Origin: Phyto melanocephala | Lineage: Eukaryota > Arthropoda > Insecta > Diptera > Rhinophoridae | DNA length: 64,000 nucleotides | Assembly (NCBI GenBank): GCA_941918925.1 | Contig: OW799233.1 | Span: 43,390,275-43,454,274, forward strand | Reading direction: 5' to 3' | In this document: piece by piece, positions 26,901-35,970 of the stretch | Position numbering within the stretch: position 1 is the stretch's first letter | How the letters are laid out: every line of letters begins with the position of its first letter | The notes under the pieces: generated by a model | Seen by the model: only the letters and a program-made list of their open reading frames with translations | Databases searched by the model: none | Told to the model about the DNA's origin: nothing | Made by a program: the position numbers and the translations under genes

Positions 26901-27732
26901 ATAAAGTATATATTTTCTGAAAGCTTATGAATAAAGGAATTGATTAAGCCCTGTCAGTCTGTCCGTCTGTCCGTCTGACCGTCTGTCCGTGTGTATGTTG
27001 AAATCAACTTTTTGAAGCCCCCCGACATCCCTCGGACCCGGGTGAGGTATTAAAATATCAGAAATATTCGGGAGTAGATTGGTATTGAAATTCAGAAACA
27101 TCGGTATATAAACAACTGAGTTATGAGCAAAAACCCACGACCACCTCGATTTTTTTTTCACAAAAACAACATTACAACAACAACATACATACATACAAAC
27201 GTGTATACTGGATAGAGAAAACGTGGCATCGAATCCCAGCTGAGCCAAAAAAAAATTTTTTTTATATTTTTATACCCTTCACACCGTGAAAAAGGGTATA
27301 TATAGGTTTGTCATTCCGTGTGAAATTTCTACAATTTTCATTTCCGACCCCATAAAGTATATATTTTCTGAAAGCTTATGAATAGGGGAGTCGATTAAGC
27401 TCTGTCAGTCTGTCCGTCTGTCCGTGTGTATGTTGAAATCAACTTTTTGAAGCCCCCCGACATAGGTTGGACCCGGATAAGGTATTAAAATATCAGAAAT
27501 ATTCGGGAGTATATCGGTATTGAAAATCAGAAACATCGGTACATAAACAACTGAGATATGAGCAAAAACCCACGACCACCTCAATTTTTTTTTCACAAAA
27601 ACAACATTACAACAACAACATACATACATACAAACGTGTATACTGGTTAGAGAAAACGTGGCATCGAATCCCAGCTGAGTCAAAAAAAATTTTTTTTAAA
27701 TTTTTTTTTTATGTATTAAATTTTAATGTGAA

Positions 27733-27769
<37 letters not shown>

Positions 27770-30700
27770 TTTGGCTTAAGTTCATTTGTTTATTTATTTA
27801 ATTTTATAATTCAAATTAAATTAAATTGTAACCATTTTAGGAATATTCTTTCTAAAAATTATTTCCGATATTAGCCGAGTGGAATGCATTTTCGAAATCA
27901 GCTACGATTTCATCATCAGCACTCTTTATCGGTATACTACTATGTAACTTAAAATTCCTATTTATGTTACAATTGAATGAAATTTGAATTAGTGAATCTT
28001 AGTATCATTTTTCATATTTTGTTGAATATTTAATTTCACCTATCAAATGACAATTCATAATTCAACATGTTCATATTCTTCTTTATTCGTAATACATTTT
28101 CGTTATGCTTTCAATAATGACATTCAATTTCAATTAATGACATTCAAGAATTCATTGTTCAGTGTCTATCACCTAGATGGACTTATATAAATGAAAATGT
28201 AAATACAACCTTGTTTTCAATAATTCCAGCCAAAGGATGGATATTGAAAGCATAACGAAAATGTATTACGAATAAAGAAGAATATGAACATGTTGAATTA
28301 TGAATTGTCATTTGATAGGTGAAATTAAATATTCAACAAAATATGAAAAATGATACTAAGATTCACTAATTCAAATTTCATTCAATTGTAACATAAATAG
28401 GAATTTTAAGTTACATAGTAGTATACCGATAAAGAGTGCTGATGATGAAATCGTAGCTGATTTCGAAAATGCATTCCACTCGGCTAATATCGGAAATAAT
28501 TTTTAGAAAGAATATTCCTAAAATGGTTACAATTTAATTTAATTTGAATTATAAAATTAAATAAATAAACAAATGAACTTAAGCCAAAATAAAAAATGGT
28601 TCACATTAAAATTTAATATATAGAAAAAAAGTTCGAATAAAATATAAATATATAATTATAACACACATGGCACGGTGTTAATGACATTCAAGAATTCATT
28701 GTTCAGTGTCTATCACCTAGATGGACTTATATAAATGAAAATGTAAATACAACCTTGTTTTCAATAATTCCAGCCAAAGGATGGATATTGAAAGCATAAC
28801 GAAAATGTATTACGAATAAAGAAGAATATGAACATGTTGAATTATGAATTGTCATTTGATAGGTGAAATTAAATATTCAACAAAATATGAAAAATGATAC
28901 TAAGATTCACTAATTCAAATTTCATTCAATTGTAACATAAATAGGAATTTTAAGTTACATAGTAGTATACCGATAAAGAGTGCTGATGATGAAATCGTAG
29001 CTGATTTCGAAAATGCATTCCACTCGGCTAATATCGGAAATAATTTTTAGAAAGAATATTCCTAAAATGGTTACAATTTAATTTAATTTGAATTATAAAA
29101 TTAAATAAATAAACAAATGAACTTAAGCCAAAATAAAAAATGGTTCACATTAAAATTTAATATATAGAAAAAAAGTTCGAATAAAATATAAATATATAAT
29201 TTTTTTTTTATGTTTTTTTATTTTTTATTTAATATATTATTTATATTTTTATTATTTTTTTAAATTTTTTTTTTTAATTTTTTTTTTTTGTTTTATATAT
29301 ATTATATATATAATAATTTTTTTTTTTAATTTTTTTTTTAAATTTTTTTTTTTAATTTTTTTTAAAATTTTTTTTTTAAATTTTTTTTTTTTTTTTTTAA
29401 CATACATACGTGAATTTATAATTTTACAATGGGATGTTTTTATATATGTATGTTTTTATATGTATGTACGTATTTCATATGGGATAAATGGTGACACAAA
29501 CTACTGTTATTGCATGACTACACGTTGTGAAGAGTATATAAGATTCGGCACGGCCGAATATAGCGCTCTTACTTGTTTTTTTTTAAATTTTTTTTTTATT
29601 TTATTTTTTATTTTTTATTTAAAATATTATTTATATTTTTATTATTTTTTTTTTTAATATTTTTTTTTTATTTTTTTTTTTTTTGTTTTATATTTATTAT
29701 ATATATTTTAATTATTTAAAAAAAAAAAAAAATTTTTTTAAATTTTTTTTTAAAATTTTTTTTTAACTTTTTTTTTAATTTTTTTTTTTTAATTTTTTTT
29801 TTTATTTTTTTTTGAACATGCATACGTTAATTTTTAATTTTACAATGGGATGTTTTTATATATGTATGTTTTTTATATGAATGCACGTATTTCATATGAG
29901 ATGAATGGTGATACAAACTACTGTTATTGCGTGACTACACGTTGTGAAGGGTATATAAGATTCGGCATGGCCGAATATAGCACTCTTACTTGTTTTTTTG
30001 CTATTCAGATCCTTGAACCCCAAAAAATCTACATGCCCAGTTATGTTAACATCAATATGGATGCCGAAGAAAAATCCATACAAATCATCAATATTTGTTT
30101 GGCCCACGCCAAGAATGAATGCAAAAAGGTTCATGACTTTGTTTTCACTGCCTCACAAATCAAATCTGTTAGTTTGTATAAACGAGACGATCGGTGCGCT
30201 TACTTGTATGTGCATCACAATTCAGATGATTTTCAAATATACTTTCCCTCGACCGAGTGTCGTCAACGATTCTATGAATTGATATGGGAAATGGCTTCTG
30301 ATCAGGATGTATTCGTTAATCTTAACGAAGAAGAGCCACCACAAATCGAGGTAAAGTAAAGAGTTTGTTGGCATAAAATTGATCTTAATTTGTTATTTTC
30401 TAACACAAACAATTTTAGTATGAATATGATTACGATGATCAAAATCGTAAAATTGTTTTGGGCAAAGGTACTTATGGTACTGTCTATGCTGCCCGCGACA
30501 AGCACACCCAAGTTAGAATTGCCATTAAAGAAGTGCCTGAAAAGAATTCGCAAGATGTCCAGCCTTTGCATGAGGAAATTAAACTACACTCTCAGCTAAG
30601 GCATCGTAATATTGTGCGGGTAAGTTATACAAAATATTTAAAAAGAATTTGAATTAAAATGAATGCATTTTAGTATATTGGGTCTTTGTCTGAGGATGGT

Positions 30701-33700
30701 TACTTTAAAATCTTTATGGAACAAGTTCCCGGTGGTTCGCTCTCTGACCTATTGGAAAAGAAATGGGGTCCTTTGAAGGACAATGAATCTACCATGGCAT
30801 TTTATTCGAAACAAATTCTCGAAGGTCTTAAATATTTGCATGAACAAAAAATCGTCCATCGTGATATTAAGGGTGACAATGTACTAGTGAATACTTATAG
30901 CGGTGTAGTGAAGATATCGGATTTTGGCACGTCCAAACGTTTGGCTGGCATCAATCCCATGGTTTCAACTTTTACCGGCACCTTACAGTACATGGCTCCT
31001 GAAGTTATAGACTTGGGCTTTCGTGGCTATGGACCGGCGGCAGATATATGGTCTTTTGGTTGTACCAATGTTGAAATGGCCACGGGCAAAAGGCCTTTTA
31101 TAGAATTGGGTTCGGCCCAAGCGGCCATGTTTAAAGTGGGTTACTATAAGAAACATCCCACAATACCAGATGAATTGTCACCAGCTGCTAAGAATTTTAT
31201 ACTAAGATGTTTTGCCATACAGGAGTCGGAGCGACCCACTGCAGCCCAACTGTTAGAAGATCAATTTTTAACAGAGTAAGTGAGGAAAAATAATCATATT
31301 TTCTTCAAAAATATAAAAAGTTTTGTTAAATTGTGTTTTTCTTTTCCAGCAAACATCGTAAGCTCAGGGTGGGAAGTGCTGCCTCTAGTACAGATTTCAG
31401 TCGCAGTATATCAGTACCTGCTGATCGTTTAGTGAATCGCCAAAGGTCCGGTAATACACCCACAACTCCGGAAATAGAGTAAGTGAATATTGGTTCTAAA
31501 AAGAATTTGCTATTAATTTGGTAATTTCAAAAATTTAGAGGCTTCCACAGCACATCTGTGGACATTGAAAATTTACCCAGCCATCAATCGTACACCATGG
31601 AAAGACGCAACTCTTCGGGTACTCTGCTCTCACCGGAAATTGAAGTATCCACACCTTCTTTACGCACCGGCGCCAGCTCAGAGACCAGTGAAACTAATGA
31701 CTTCTATCACCTCAAAAAAGAATCTCAGCGTCGTACAACTTTATCAAAAGTCTTAACGACGGATGAGTCGAAAATATGTGATCTATGGCTGGAAAAGCTG
31801 AACGATGAACACACCAATATAGTGGCCATAACAAAGAATGAATTGCAAAAACTGTTGCACGGCATACGTGAATATATAATGAACGAAAAGGAAAAACATT
31901 TAGAGTCCTGTATCAATAGCCTAAAAGAGGAACTAAACTATGATGCTACGGCTCTCGATCACTTACATTTGGCTTTGTATTCTTTTCAAGATGCTGTCAT
32001 CTCGGTGCTAAGGTCACACTCTATTAAACCGCATTGGATGTTCGCCCTTGATAATCTAGTTAAACAGGCGGTTCAGGCTTGTGTTATGATTCTATCACCC
32101 GAACTGGGCGCTAATCTTTTAGGTAAGGAGCTCTCCTTGATAGACGATGAAAGTGTGCACAATCAACAGCACACTTCCACAGATAGTCAAGAGAAAATTG
32201 CCGCCTTTGAGTCGAACCATTTAGCCAGCATTAATACGCCCGCCATGGAAGAGGACAACAATAGTTTCTCCTCCACCGAATGTGTAAGACTGCTAAGGGA
32301 CATCAAAGAATCTAATCGTAAGTTTCACTATCAACATTTGGAGCATCAAAAGCAGAGTCTTAAAGCTTTACAAAATATCAGCAAAGAACTGGCCCATTTC
32401 TATATGGGACGTAAGCGTACAAGGCGCACAAAGTATACGGCCGGTAATAAGAAACCCAATCGCCAGCTGAAGCGTCAATATACCCGACGATCTGGTAGCA
32501 ATATTAGTACTTATAATGGTGGCCTCGAAGAGGTCGATGAACAGTTGGAGGAGTGGTTGACACAGCATGACATAGATGAAGTTTCCAAGACGACTATTTT
32601 AAATGAGGGTTTTTCCTATGAGGACTTCATCTACAACATGGAAAAGTTGGATTTAATGAGATTAGATTTAAGGTAGGATTTTCTTTTTATTGCCAATTAG
32701 GCTCTTATGTTCTTAATGTCTGATTACACTGCTCAGCAGCAAGATCCTCCATTAAATAAAACTATGTGGACTATATGGATTTTGATGCGCTAAACTTAAA
32801 TCCGTTGTCGGTTTTTTTTCCATCACATCGGGATTTTTTATGGGCGTGGCAAATTTTTTCCCCTAAATTAGCTAGGTACGGAGACATATTTCATCCTAAC
32901 TCGAAAACCAATCATCCGATTTTCAAAAATAAAACACCAGAAAAGGTGTAACAAAATTGGTTTTATTTTAGTCGAATATCTGTTATCTCTATCTGTTATC
33001 GTTTTCGAATTATTCAAAAATTAATGGAGAAAAAACATTTTTTTCGTGCAAAATTCGTAATATTTTTCAATTTAAAAATAGATTAAAAAAAATATAAAGC
33101 AAATATTAACATTTTGCAATTTTTTCTGAGAACTACTTATCTTAGAAATAAAAAACGCCATAAACCATAAAAATCGGTTAAAAAATGTAGATTTTATTGT
33201 CAATTTACCGCTGGTACCCAATATTGACCAAATATGTGTAATGCAGCAAACAACGTCAGAGTGGGCGCACTAAAGCGACTTGTAGCAACAATGAATGACA
33301 ACTATTTACTTCTATGTATATATTTACTTAGCTCTCAAAAAACAAGTCCGAGCTTCTTGCATCCCAATTAAAAGAATGGAATTCGGTGCAAAAGGACGTT
33401 AACGTCTCGTACTTTTAAAATAGAGAACAACCTTTTTTGAGTTATTTTAGCAGAGAGGGAGGTTTGGTATTTTGTGATAATGCTGATGGAAAATGATGAT
33501 TCGACTAAAATAAAACCAATTTTGTTACACCTTTCCTGGTATTTTATTTTTGAAAATCAGATGACTGGATCTCGAGTTAGGATGAAATATGTCTCCGTAC
33601 CTGACTAATTTAGGGAGAAAAATTTGCCACGCCCATAAAAAAAAATCCCGATCTGATGGAAATAAATCGACAACGGATTTGAGTTCAGCGCATCAAAATC

Positions 33701-34783
33701 CATATAGTCCTTATAGTTTTATCAAATGGGAAGACAAAAAATGATTTTTTGTCGAGCAGTATTATGGTTTATTGTAACGATGTGCACACAACTGATTAAA
33801 ATGTATTTTGTATGAAAACTGTTCGTGTATTTTAACTACAAGCGATAGTTGGACATTGAGGTTATGACAGTAATTTTTTTCCTAATACAAGCCAATCAGT
33901 TTAAATCAGTAGTTTTTATTAACAAAATAAAAGTTTATAAAGGGTGTCCCAAAATTAACACAAAGTTTGAATTTGTCGCCATTTGTGCAATGAAAAATGC
34001 TGGCAACCCTGAAAAAAACAATTCTACAGCTGACAGTTTAGGGTTAGTAAAAATGGAGCGTTACACGGAAAGAACGCAGTTCGAAATCTTTAGTGAGTGT
34101 ACGTTGTAGAGAGCTTCTTAATTGAATTGTCGCCGACTCTCACGCACTGCTTCGATATTGACATTTGAATGGCTTGTTCTTGGACGTTTAGTGTGCTTGG
34201 CGTCTCCCACGGATCCAGTCTTCAGTTGGCGAAGTTACTAACACTGTTTCGACCATATTTTGTATGAAATTTTCGAACTGCGGCCGACAAGGTTTCATTA
34301 TTTTTAAAATATTGTTTAAATCTTTCGTTAATTTTGGGAACACCCTTTAATCTTTAATTAGTTTCCCAAGTTGAGCATTTATTTTACGACTCACAAGGGT
34401 TTGTATCTTGGCGAAGTAAAAAGACTTGAAACATTTAGTGAAGTTTTCAACCATTTTGTAAATGAATTCTATTATTTTTTCTCTTTTCTTTCAGACTGGG
34501 CATTGAAGTACGCCTTTGGTCATTAATCACCCAAAAACGTTCTGATAATTTAACATCAACTGTAAACGTATTAGATGAGCGACAATCAAATTCTTTTGTT
34601 AACAATAACAACGTTGTTTATAGCAGCTGCAACAGCTCTGGTAACAATAACAACAACAATAATAGTAATTTAAATAAAAATAACAATAATACGGTGGCCT
34701 TAAATCACAAAAACAATCGAAGCTCTTTAAGACGCAATAGTAATAAACGTTGTGACAGTGAATATGATTCTTGTAGTGAATAA
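14936..34783 (+). CDS. Ask1: Apoptosis signal-regulating kinase 1 (MAP3K)
   Basis: Stress-activated Ser/Thr kinase that phosphorylates MAP2Ks of the JNK and p38 pathways in the cytosol; it is the fly orthologue (Pk92B) of vertebrate ASK1/MAP3K5. Coding exons: 14936-15157, 18674-18868, 25629-25789, 25869-26763, 30009-30350, 30419-30619, 30674-31275, 31350-31478, 31539-32672 and 34495-34783. All have GT/AG borders and consistent phases, giving 1389 residues (human ASK1 1374). N-terminal thioredoxin-binding-like region ([15 protein letters not shown]), central TPR-rich region (about 193-470), PH-like region (NSDDFQIYF), then the kinase: GKGTYG 620-625, Lys642, HRDIKGDN with Asp736, DFG 755, APE 780. 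Thr771 matches the human Thr838 activation-loop site. A SAM-like C-terminal domain spans exons 9-10, followed by an Asn-rich tail. Introns 3 and 5-8 are 54-79 nt; introns 1, 2, 4 and 9 are swollen by repeats. No coding lesion seen; a missed microexon between exons 2 and 3 cannot be excluded. Confidence 0.93.
15302..15525. repeat. Inverted repeat in Ask1 intron 1
   Basis: Arms 15302-15357 and 15470-15525 are almost perfectly complementary over about 55 bp (TTCAATTTACAATACAT, then TAGATTTAAGACAAAATG). The 112-bp loop has no coding content. Probably a small foldback MITE. Confidence 0.7.
16290..16860. repeat. Decayed Helentron-related tandem block
   Basis: Contains phrases also found at 51660-52495: GATAACAAATTATAAGCCG..TCAAAAATTATT, AACTGAGATATAAGCACCAAA, AAGATGGCGTCC..AAATGGCG, and GACTAGTAGAATACAGTTA, at intervals of about 150 bp. 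It abuts the full repeat at 16861 and is probably the inner part of an older copy of the same clan. Confidence 0.5.
16861..17539 (-). mobile_element. Helentron-like element, subfamily with CACCTGTGGTG start
   Basis: On the minus strand the element starts TATACCCTTCACCTGTGG, carries the conserved CTTTGTCATTCCGTTTG, CCGACCCCATAAAG and CAGACGGGCAGACGG (complement) blocks, a T/A-rich core, GCTCAGCTGGGATTCG (complement), then GAAGGGTATATAAGATTCGG and the end TTACTTGT. Same subterminal inverted repeats and 3' hairpin as other copies. Lies in Ask1 intron 1 in antisense orientation. Confidence 0.65.
17859..18002 (+). ncRNA. Hammerhead-ribozyme-like motif between inverted repeats
   Basis: Core CTGAAGA at 17893-17899 fits CUGANGA. 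One extra A follows, then stem II GCTACC (17901-17906) with GGTAGC (17915-17920), then GAAA at 17921-17924. Reading A15.1-TA-U16.1-U17 gives a one-pair stem III and a cleavage site before GGTT. Stem I is only ACC/GGT (17890-17892 with 17929-17931) plus scattered pairs, so activity is doubtful. AT-rich inverted arms (TTTTAATATATGATTT and its complement) enclose the motif. Confidence 0.35.
18900..20590. other. First part of Ask1 intron 2, no feature
   Basis: AT-rich intronic sequence with simple runs (TTTATTTATT at 19607-19626, polyA 20290-20301). No coding, RNA or clearly bounded repeat was recognised. Confidence 0.5.
20598..20990. mobile_element. Putative MITE with CAAGTCAAATCTAGTA ends
   Basis: Left end CAAGTCAAATCTAGTA at 20598-20613 and right end TACTAGATTTGAGTTG at 20975-20990 are inverted repeats with one mismatch. 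Inner copies of AATCTAGT/ACTAGATT at 20630-20720 form further subterminal repeats. About 390 bp, non-coding. Confidence 0.5.
21006..21825 (-). mobile_element. Two Helentron-like copies, one nested in the other
   Basis: Two 3' ends in the same minus orientation, each ATAAGATTCGGC-hairpin-type, occur at 21006 and 21260. The outer one runs into AT-rich sequence and is interrupted by the inner. The inner copy continues through an A/T-only core (21430-21665), GGCTCAGCTGGGATGCC, the GTATGTATGTTGTTGTTG block and ends abruptly near 21825, so its 5' half is missing. Confidence 0.6.
21830..22930. other. Intron 2 segment without recognised feature
   Basis: AT-rich intron DNA of Ask1. The frame at 22729-22986 has no protein-like signal. 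No repeat border was identified here. Confidence 0.45.
22939..23228. mobile_element. MITE with TACACGGCATGTTTTTTAC ends
   Basis: Left end TACACGGCATGTTTTTTAC at 22939 continuing ATCTGACTT; right end AAGTCAGATG then TAAAAAACATGTCGTGTA at 23228. The roughly 28-bp inverted ends differ at one position. The 290-bp element is non-coding and lies in Ask1 intron 2. Confidence 0.6.
23350..24127 (-). mobile_element. mariner-like element, internally deleted and 5'-truncated
   Basis: Minus-strand mariner with the same transposase family as 48226-49161. Readable parts: AHFWLNG after an intact FSDE, the GTVNGE-like segment, the MWF/DGAT region in which the gene is damaged by frameshifts (23750-23830), [19 protein letters not shown] and the C-terminal HDHH-like tail. 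The junction TTCATCGCGCGCTTCTTATCG, where the N-terminal segment jumps straight to KIVFSDE, is shared with the other copy. The element stops near 24127 inside the N-terminal coding part. Right inverted end GGGTGAGCTATAG is shortened. Confidence 0.75.
24130..25610. repeat. End of Ask1 intron 2; TTCGAA palindromic phrases
   Basis: No gene. GGTATGTTCGAAATTCG-AACATAATTTCGA at 24993-25020 and a near copy GCTTGTTCGAAAATTCGAAC at 25384-25403 lie about 390 bp apart and suggest a degenerate direct repeat. Similar TTTTCGAACATTAA phrases are found at 41609, 41870 and 43353, so this is probably an old dispersed family. Confidence 0.35.
27865..27932 (-). ncRNA. Type I hammerhead ribozyme motif, copy in inverted arm
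   Basis: Exact reverse complement of the 68-nt motif at 28426-28493, so it has the same core and stems on the minus strand, antisense to Ask1. See that entry for the pairing. In an Ask1 pre-mRNA only its complement is transcribed and could pair with the sense motif of the first direct copy. Confidence 0.65.
28426..28493 (+). ncRNA. Type I hammerhead ribozyme motif, copy R1
   Basis: Stem I: CCGATA (28426-28431) with TATCGG (28488-28493) and GAGTG (28434-28438) with CACTC (28477-28481), separated by an internal loop. Core CTGATGA at 28439-28445. One bulged T, then stem II GAAATC (28447-28452) with GATTTC (28459-28464) closing GTAGCT. GAA at 28465-28467. Stem III A468-T475 and A469-T474 around TGCA. 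Cleavage-site triplet TTC, with C at 28476 as position 17. All conserved hammerhead core positions are present; the extra nucleotide before stem II is the only irregularity. A two-pair stem III is typical of ribozymes in Penelope-like elements, which often need a dimer to cleave. Predicted cut between 28476 and 28477. Confidence 0.75.
28970..29037 (+). ncRNA. Type I hammerhead ribozyme motif, copy R2
   Basis: Identical to the motif of R1, 544 bp downstream in the same orientation, with predicted cut between 29020 and 29021. Cleavage at both sites of one transcript would release a 544-nt RNA with 5'-hydroxyl and 2',3'-cyclic phosphate ends, as retrozyme monomers have before circularisation. 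Confidence 0.75.
32728..33760. mobile_element. Long-arm foldback element in Ask1 intron 9
   Basis: Inverted arms of about 250 bp: 32728-32977 (ACTGCTC, later TATGGATTTTGATGCGCT, ATGGGCGTGGCAAATTT, GGTGTAACAAAATTGG) and 33499-33760 (their complements, ending GAGCAGT). The arms are about 90 % complementary. The 520-bp centre has no convincing coding frame. No terminal duplication is obvious. The superfamily is not recognised. Confidence 0.65.
33940..34347. mobile_element. mariner/IS630-type MITE in Ask1 intron 9
   Basis: Inverted ends AAGGGTGTCCCAAAATTAAC and its complement GTTAATTTTGGGAACACCCTT, with TA on each side (33938-33939, 34348-34349), as expected for Tc1/mariner insertions. Internal phrase ATGGAGCGTTACACGGAAAG looks like the start of a transposase gene, but the frame stops after a few residues. 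About 410 bp, a deletion derivative. Confidence 0.65.
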
Positions 34784-35217
34784 GTTTAACAAACAAATTT
34801 TCAAACAATTTTTCAATGTTTAATTCAAACATTTTATTTAAACAACGCACACCACACACCACATACACACATTATTGATATTCTTTTTAAAATGTAAATT
34901 TTTAAATGTTTTTGTTATTATTGTTAATATTTTTGTAACCATAATTTTTTATTTTTCATTATTATTATTGTATAATTTTGTTATACAATTATCATTGTAT
35001 AGTTTTTTGTTTAACTTTAATTTAATTTTTTTTCTTTTTGTGAAAAAAAAAAAGTTTTTTTATAACATTATCGTTAACAACCCCCCACCCATACCTAAAA
35101 TATGTATGTTTGCCTTACCCTTCCTTACTTTAAACAAAGAAAAAAAATCATTTAATATCATTAATATTTATTAAGTTAAAAGAGAAAATCAAAAATAACA
35201 AAGAAAAAATGTGTTGA

Positions 35218-35223
35218 AATAAA
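35218..35223 (+). terminator. Candidate Ask1 poly(A) signal
   Basis: AATAAA about 435 nt after the Ask1 stop codon and just before the Helitron begins at 35261. Other A-rich matches lie nearby, so the cleavage site is not certain. Confidence 0.4.
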
Positions 35224-35532
35224 AAGAAAAACTTCAAAAAAAAATTTTTTTTTTTAATATTCTATCTATATACAGTGGACGTCCAATAGTACGTACCATC
35301 GTTTATACGAATATCCAATAGTACGAATGGCAAATTTTTTGCATTGGTAGTTCTGCAGTACGAATACATTATTTTTTTCTGATATTCGATAATACGAATA
35401 ACTGTATTTTTTGTAAGAATATGCTTGTTTAAAGTTTTACTTTGAAGTTTTTTACTTGTTTTTTTTTCTGCGGTCAACTGCCAAATATAGTCAGTTGGTA
35501 CAAAATTTAATACATACATGTACATACATACA

Positions 35533-35925
35533 TAGTGGGCCAATTCAAAGTGGTTGCATATCAGTACTATTTGTACTATTTCATATTATTTTATGCACGC
35601 ATAAAATTTTTGTTAGTAATTTCCATACAAAAAAATAATAAGACTTTACACATTTGTTTCCTATGTATAAGAAATTGTTTATGTTATACTTTTAACCATA
35701 CTGTCTCTCAGAGAGAATTTCTTCGCTACTCACCTCTCAGAGATAATATTTTCTATTTTCTTCTTTCCTGTATACATACAATTTTTAACAGCGTCATCTC
35801 TTTGTCTTCTTTCTTGTATTAAATACATAATTTGTTAACAAAAGGTGTTCAAAGTCACTAGTCATATTAATATGAATTATATGACATAGTACAATATGAG
35901 AGTCTACTTTGAATTGGCCCAGTGA
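35533..35925. mobile_element. MITE with GGGCCAATTCAAAGT ends, nested in Tigger
   Basis: Left AGTGGGCCAATTCAAAGTGG and right CTACTTTGAATTGGCCCAGT are near-perfect inverted repeats. About 390 bp, non-coding, upstream of the Tigger transposase start. TIR style suggests Tc1/mariner, which is inference. Confidence 0.6.
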
Positions 35926-35970
35926 TAAGAGGTGTCTTTTGTCTCGTGTTCTATATTTGATACATTCAAA

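Larger units (their letters stand above)
27714..29201 (+). mobile_element. Hammerhead-bearing repeat: inverted arm plus two direct copies
   Basis: Three related blocks. The left arm 27714-28121 is the reverse complement of 28242-28619; it is identical apart from few changes and an expanded polyT run (about 27737-27770). Copy R1 occupies 28136-28657 and copy R2 28680-29201; corresponding positions are exactly 544 bp apart, and I found no mismatch in the stretches compared. A 22-bp spacer ending GGCACGGTGTT separates them. Each block carries one hammerhead motif. No open reading frame is present, so the element is non-autonomous. A partial inverted copy followed by tandem copies is the arrangement described for Penelope-like insertions and resembles metazoan retrozymes; assignment to either class is inference. 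Confidence 0.7.
27271..29577 (+). mobile_element. Inner Helentron-like element, itself interrupted
   Basis: 5' part 27271-27707 begins TATACCCTTCACACCGTG and follows the family consensus to CCCAGCTGAGTC and a T-run. 3' part 29202-29577 has the long T/A core, CATACATACGTGAATTTAT, ACAATGGGATG, AGTATATAAGATTCGGC, hairpin, and GCTCTTACTTGTT. The inserted material (27714-29201) is the hammerhead-bearing repeat. Confidence 0.65.
26820..29994 (+). mobile_element. Outer Helentron-like element in Ask1 intron 4 (interrupted)
   Basis: 5' part 26820-27252: TATACCCTTCACACAGTG hairpin start, GTTTGTCATTCCGTGTG, TCTGTCCGTCTGTCCGTC, GGTATTAAAATATCAG, and CATCGAATCCCAGCTGAGCC into a T-rich core. 3' part about 29578-29994: T-rich core, ACAATGGGATGTTTTTATA, GAAGGGTATATAAGATTCGG, hairpin, CACTCTTACTTGTT. 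The interruption is a second copy of the same family (27271-29577) inserted in the T-rich core. The 3' terminus lies 14 nt before exon 5, so element sequence forms part of the polypyrimidine tract. Confidence 0.65.

Noticed and set aside
26925..27248. Frames of about 90-107 residues recurring at 27405, 56212 and 59449 ([16 protein letters not shown])
   Set aside because: The same protein-like string recurs because it is the conserved block of the Helentron-like repeat read on one strand. No start context or codon bias; treated as repeat sequence.
30302..30571. Minus-strand frames overlapping Ask1 exons 5 and 6
   Set aside because: Antisense shadows of well-supported coding exons.
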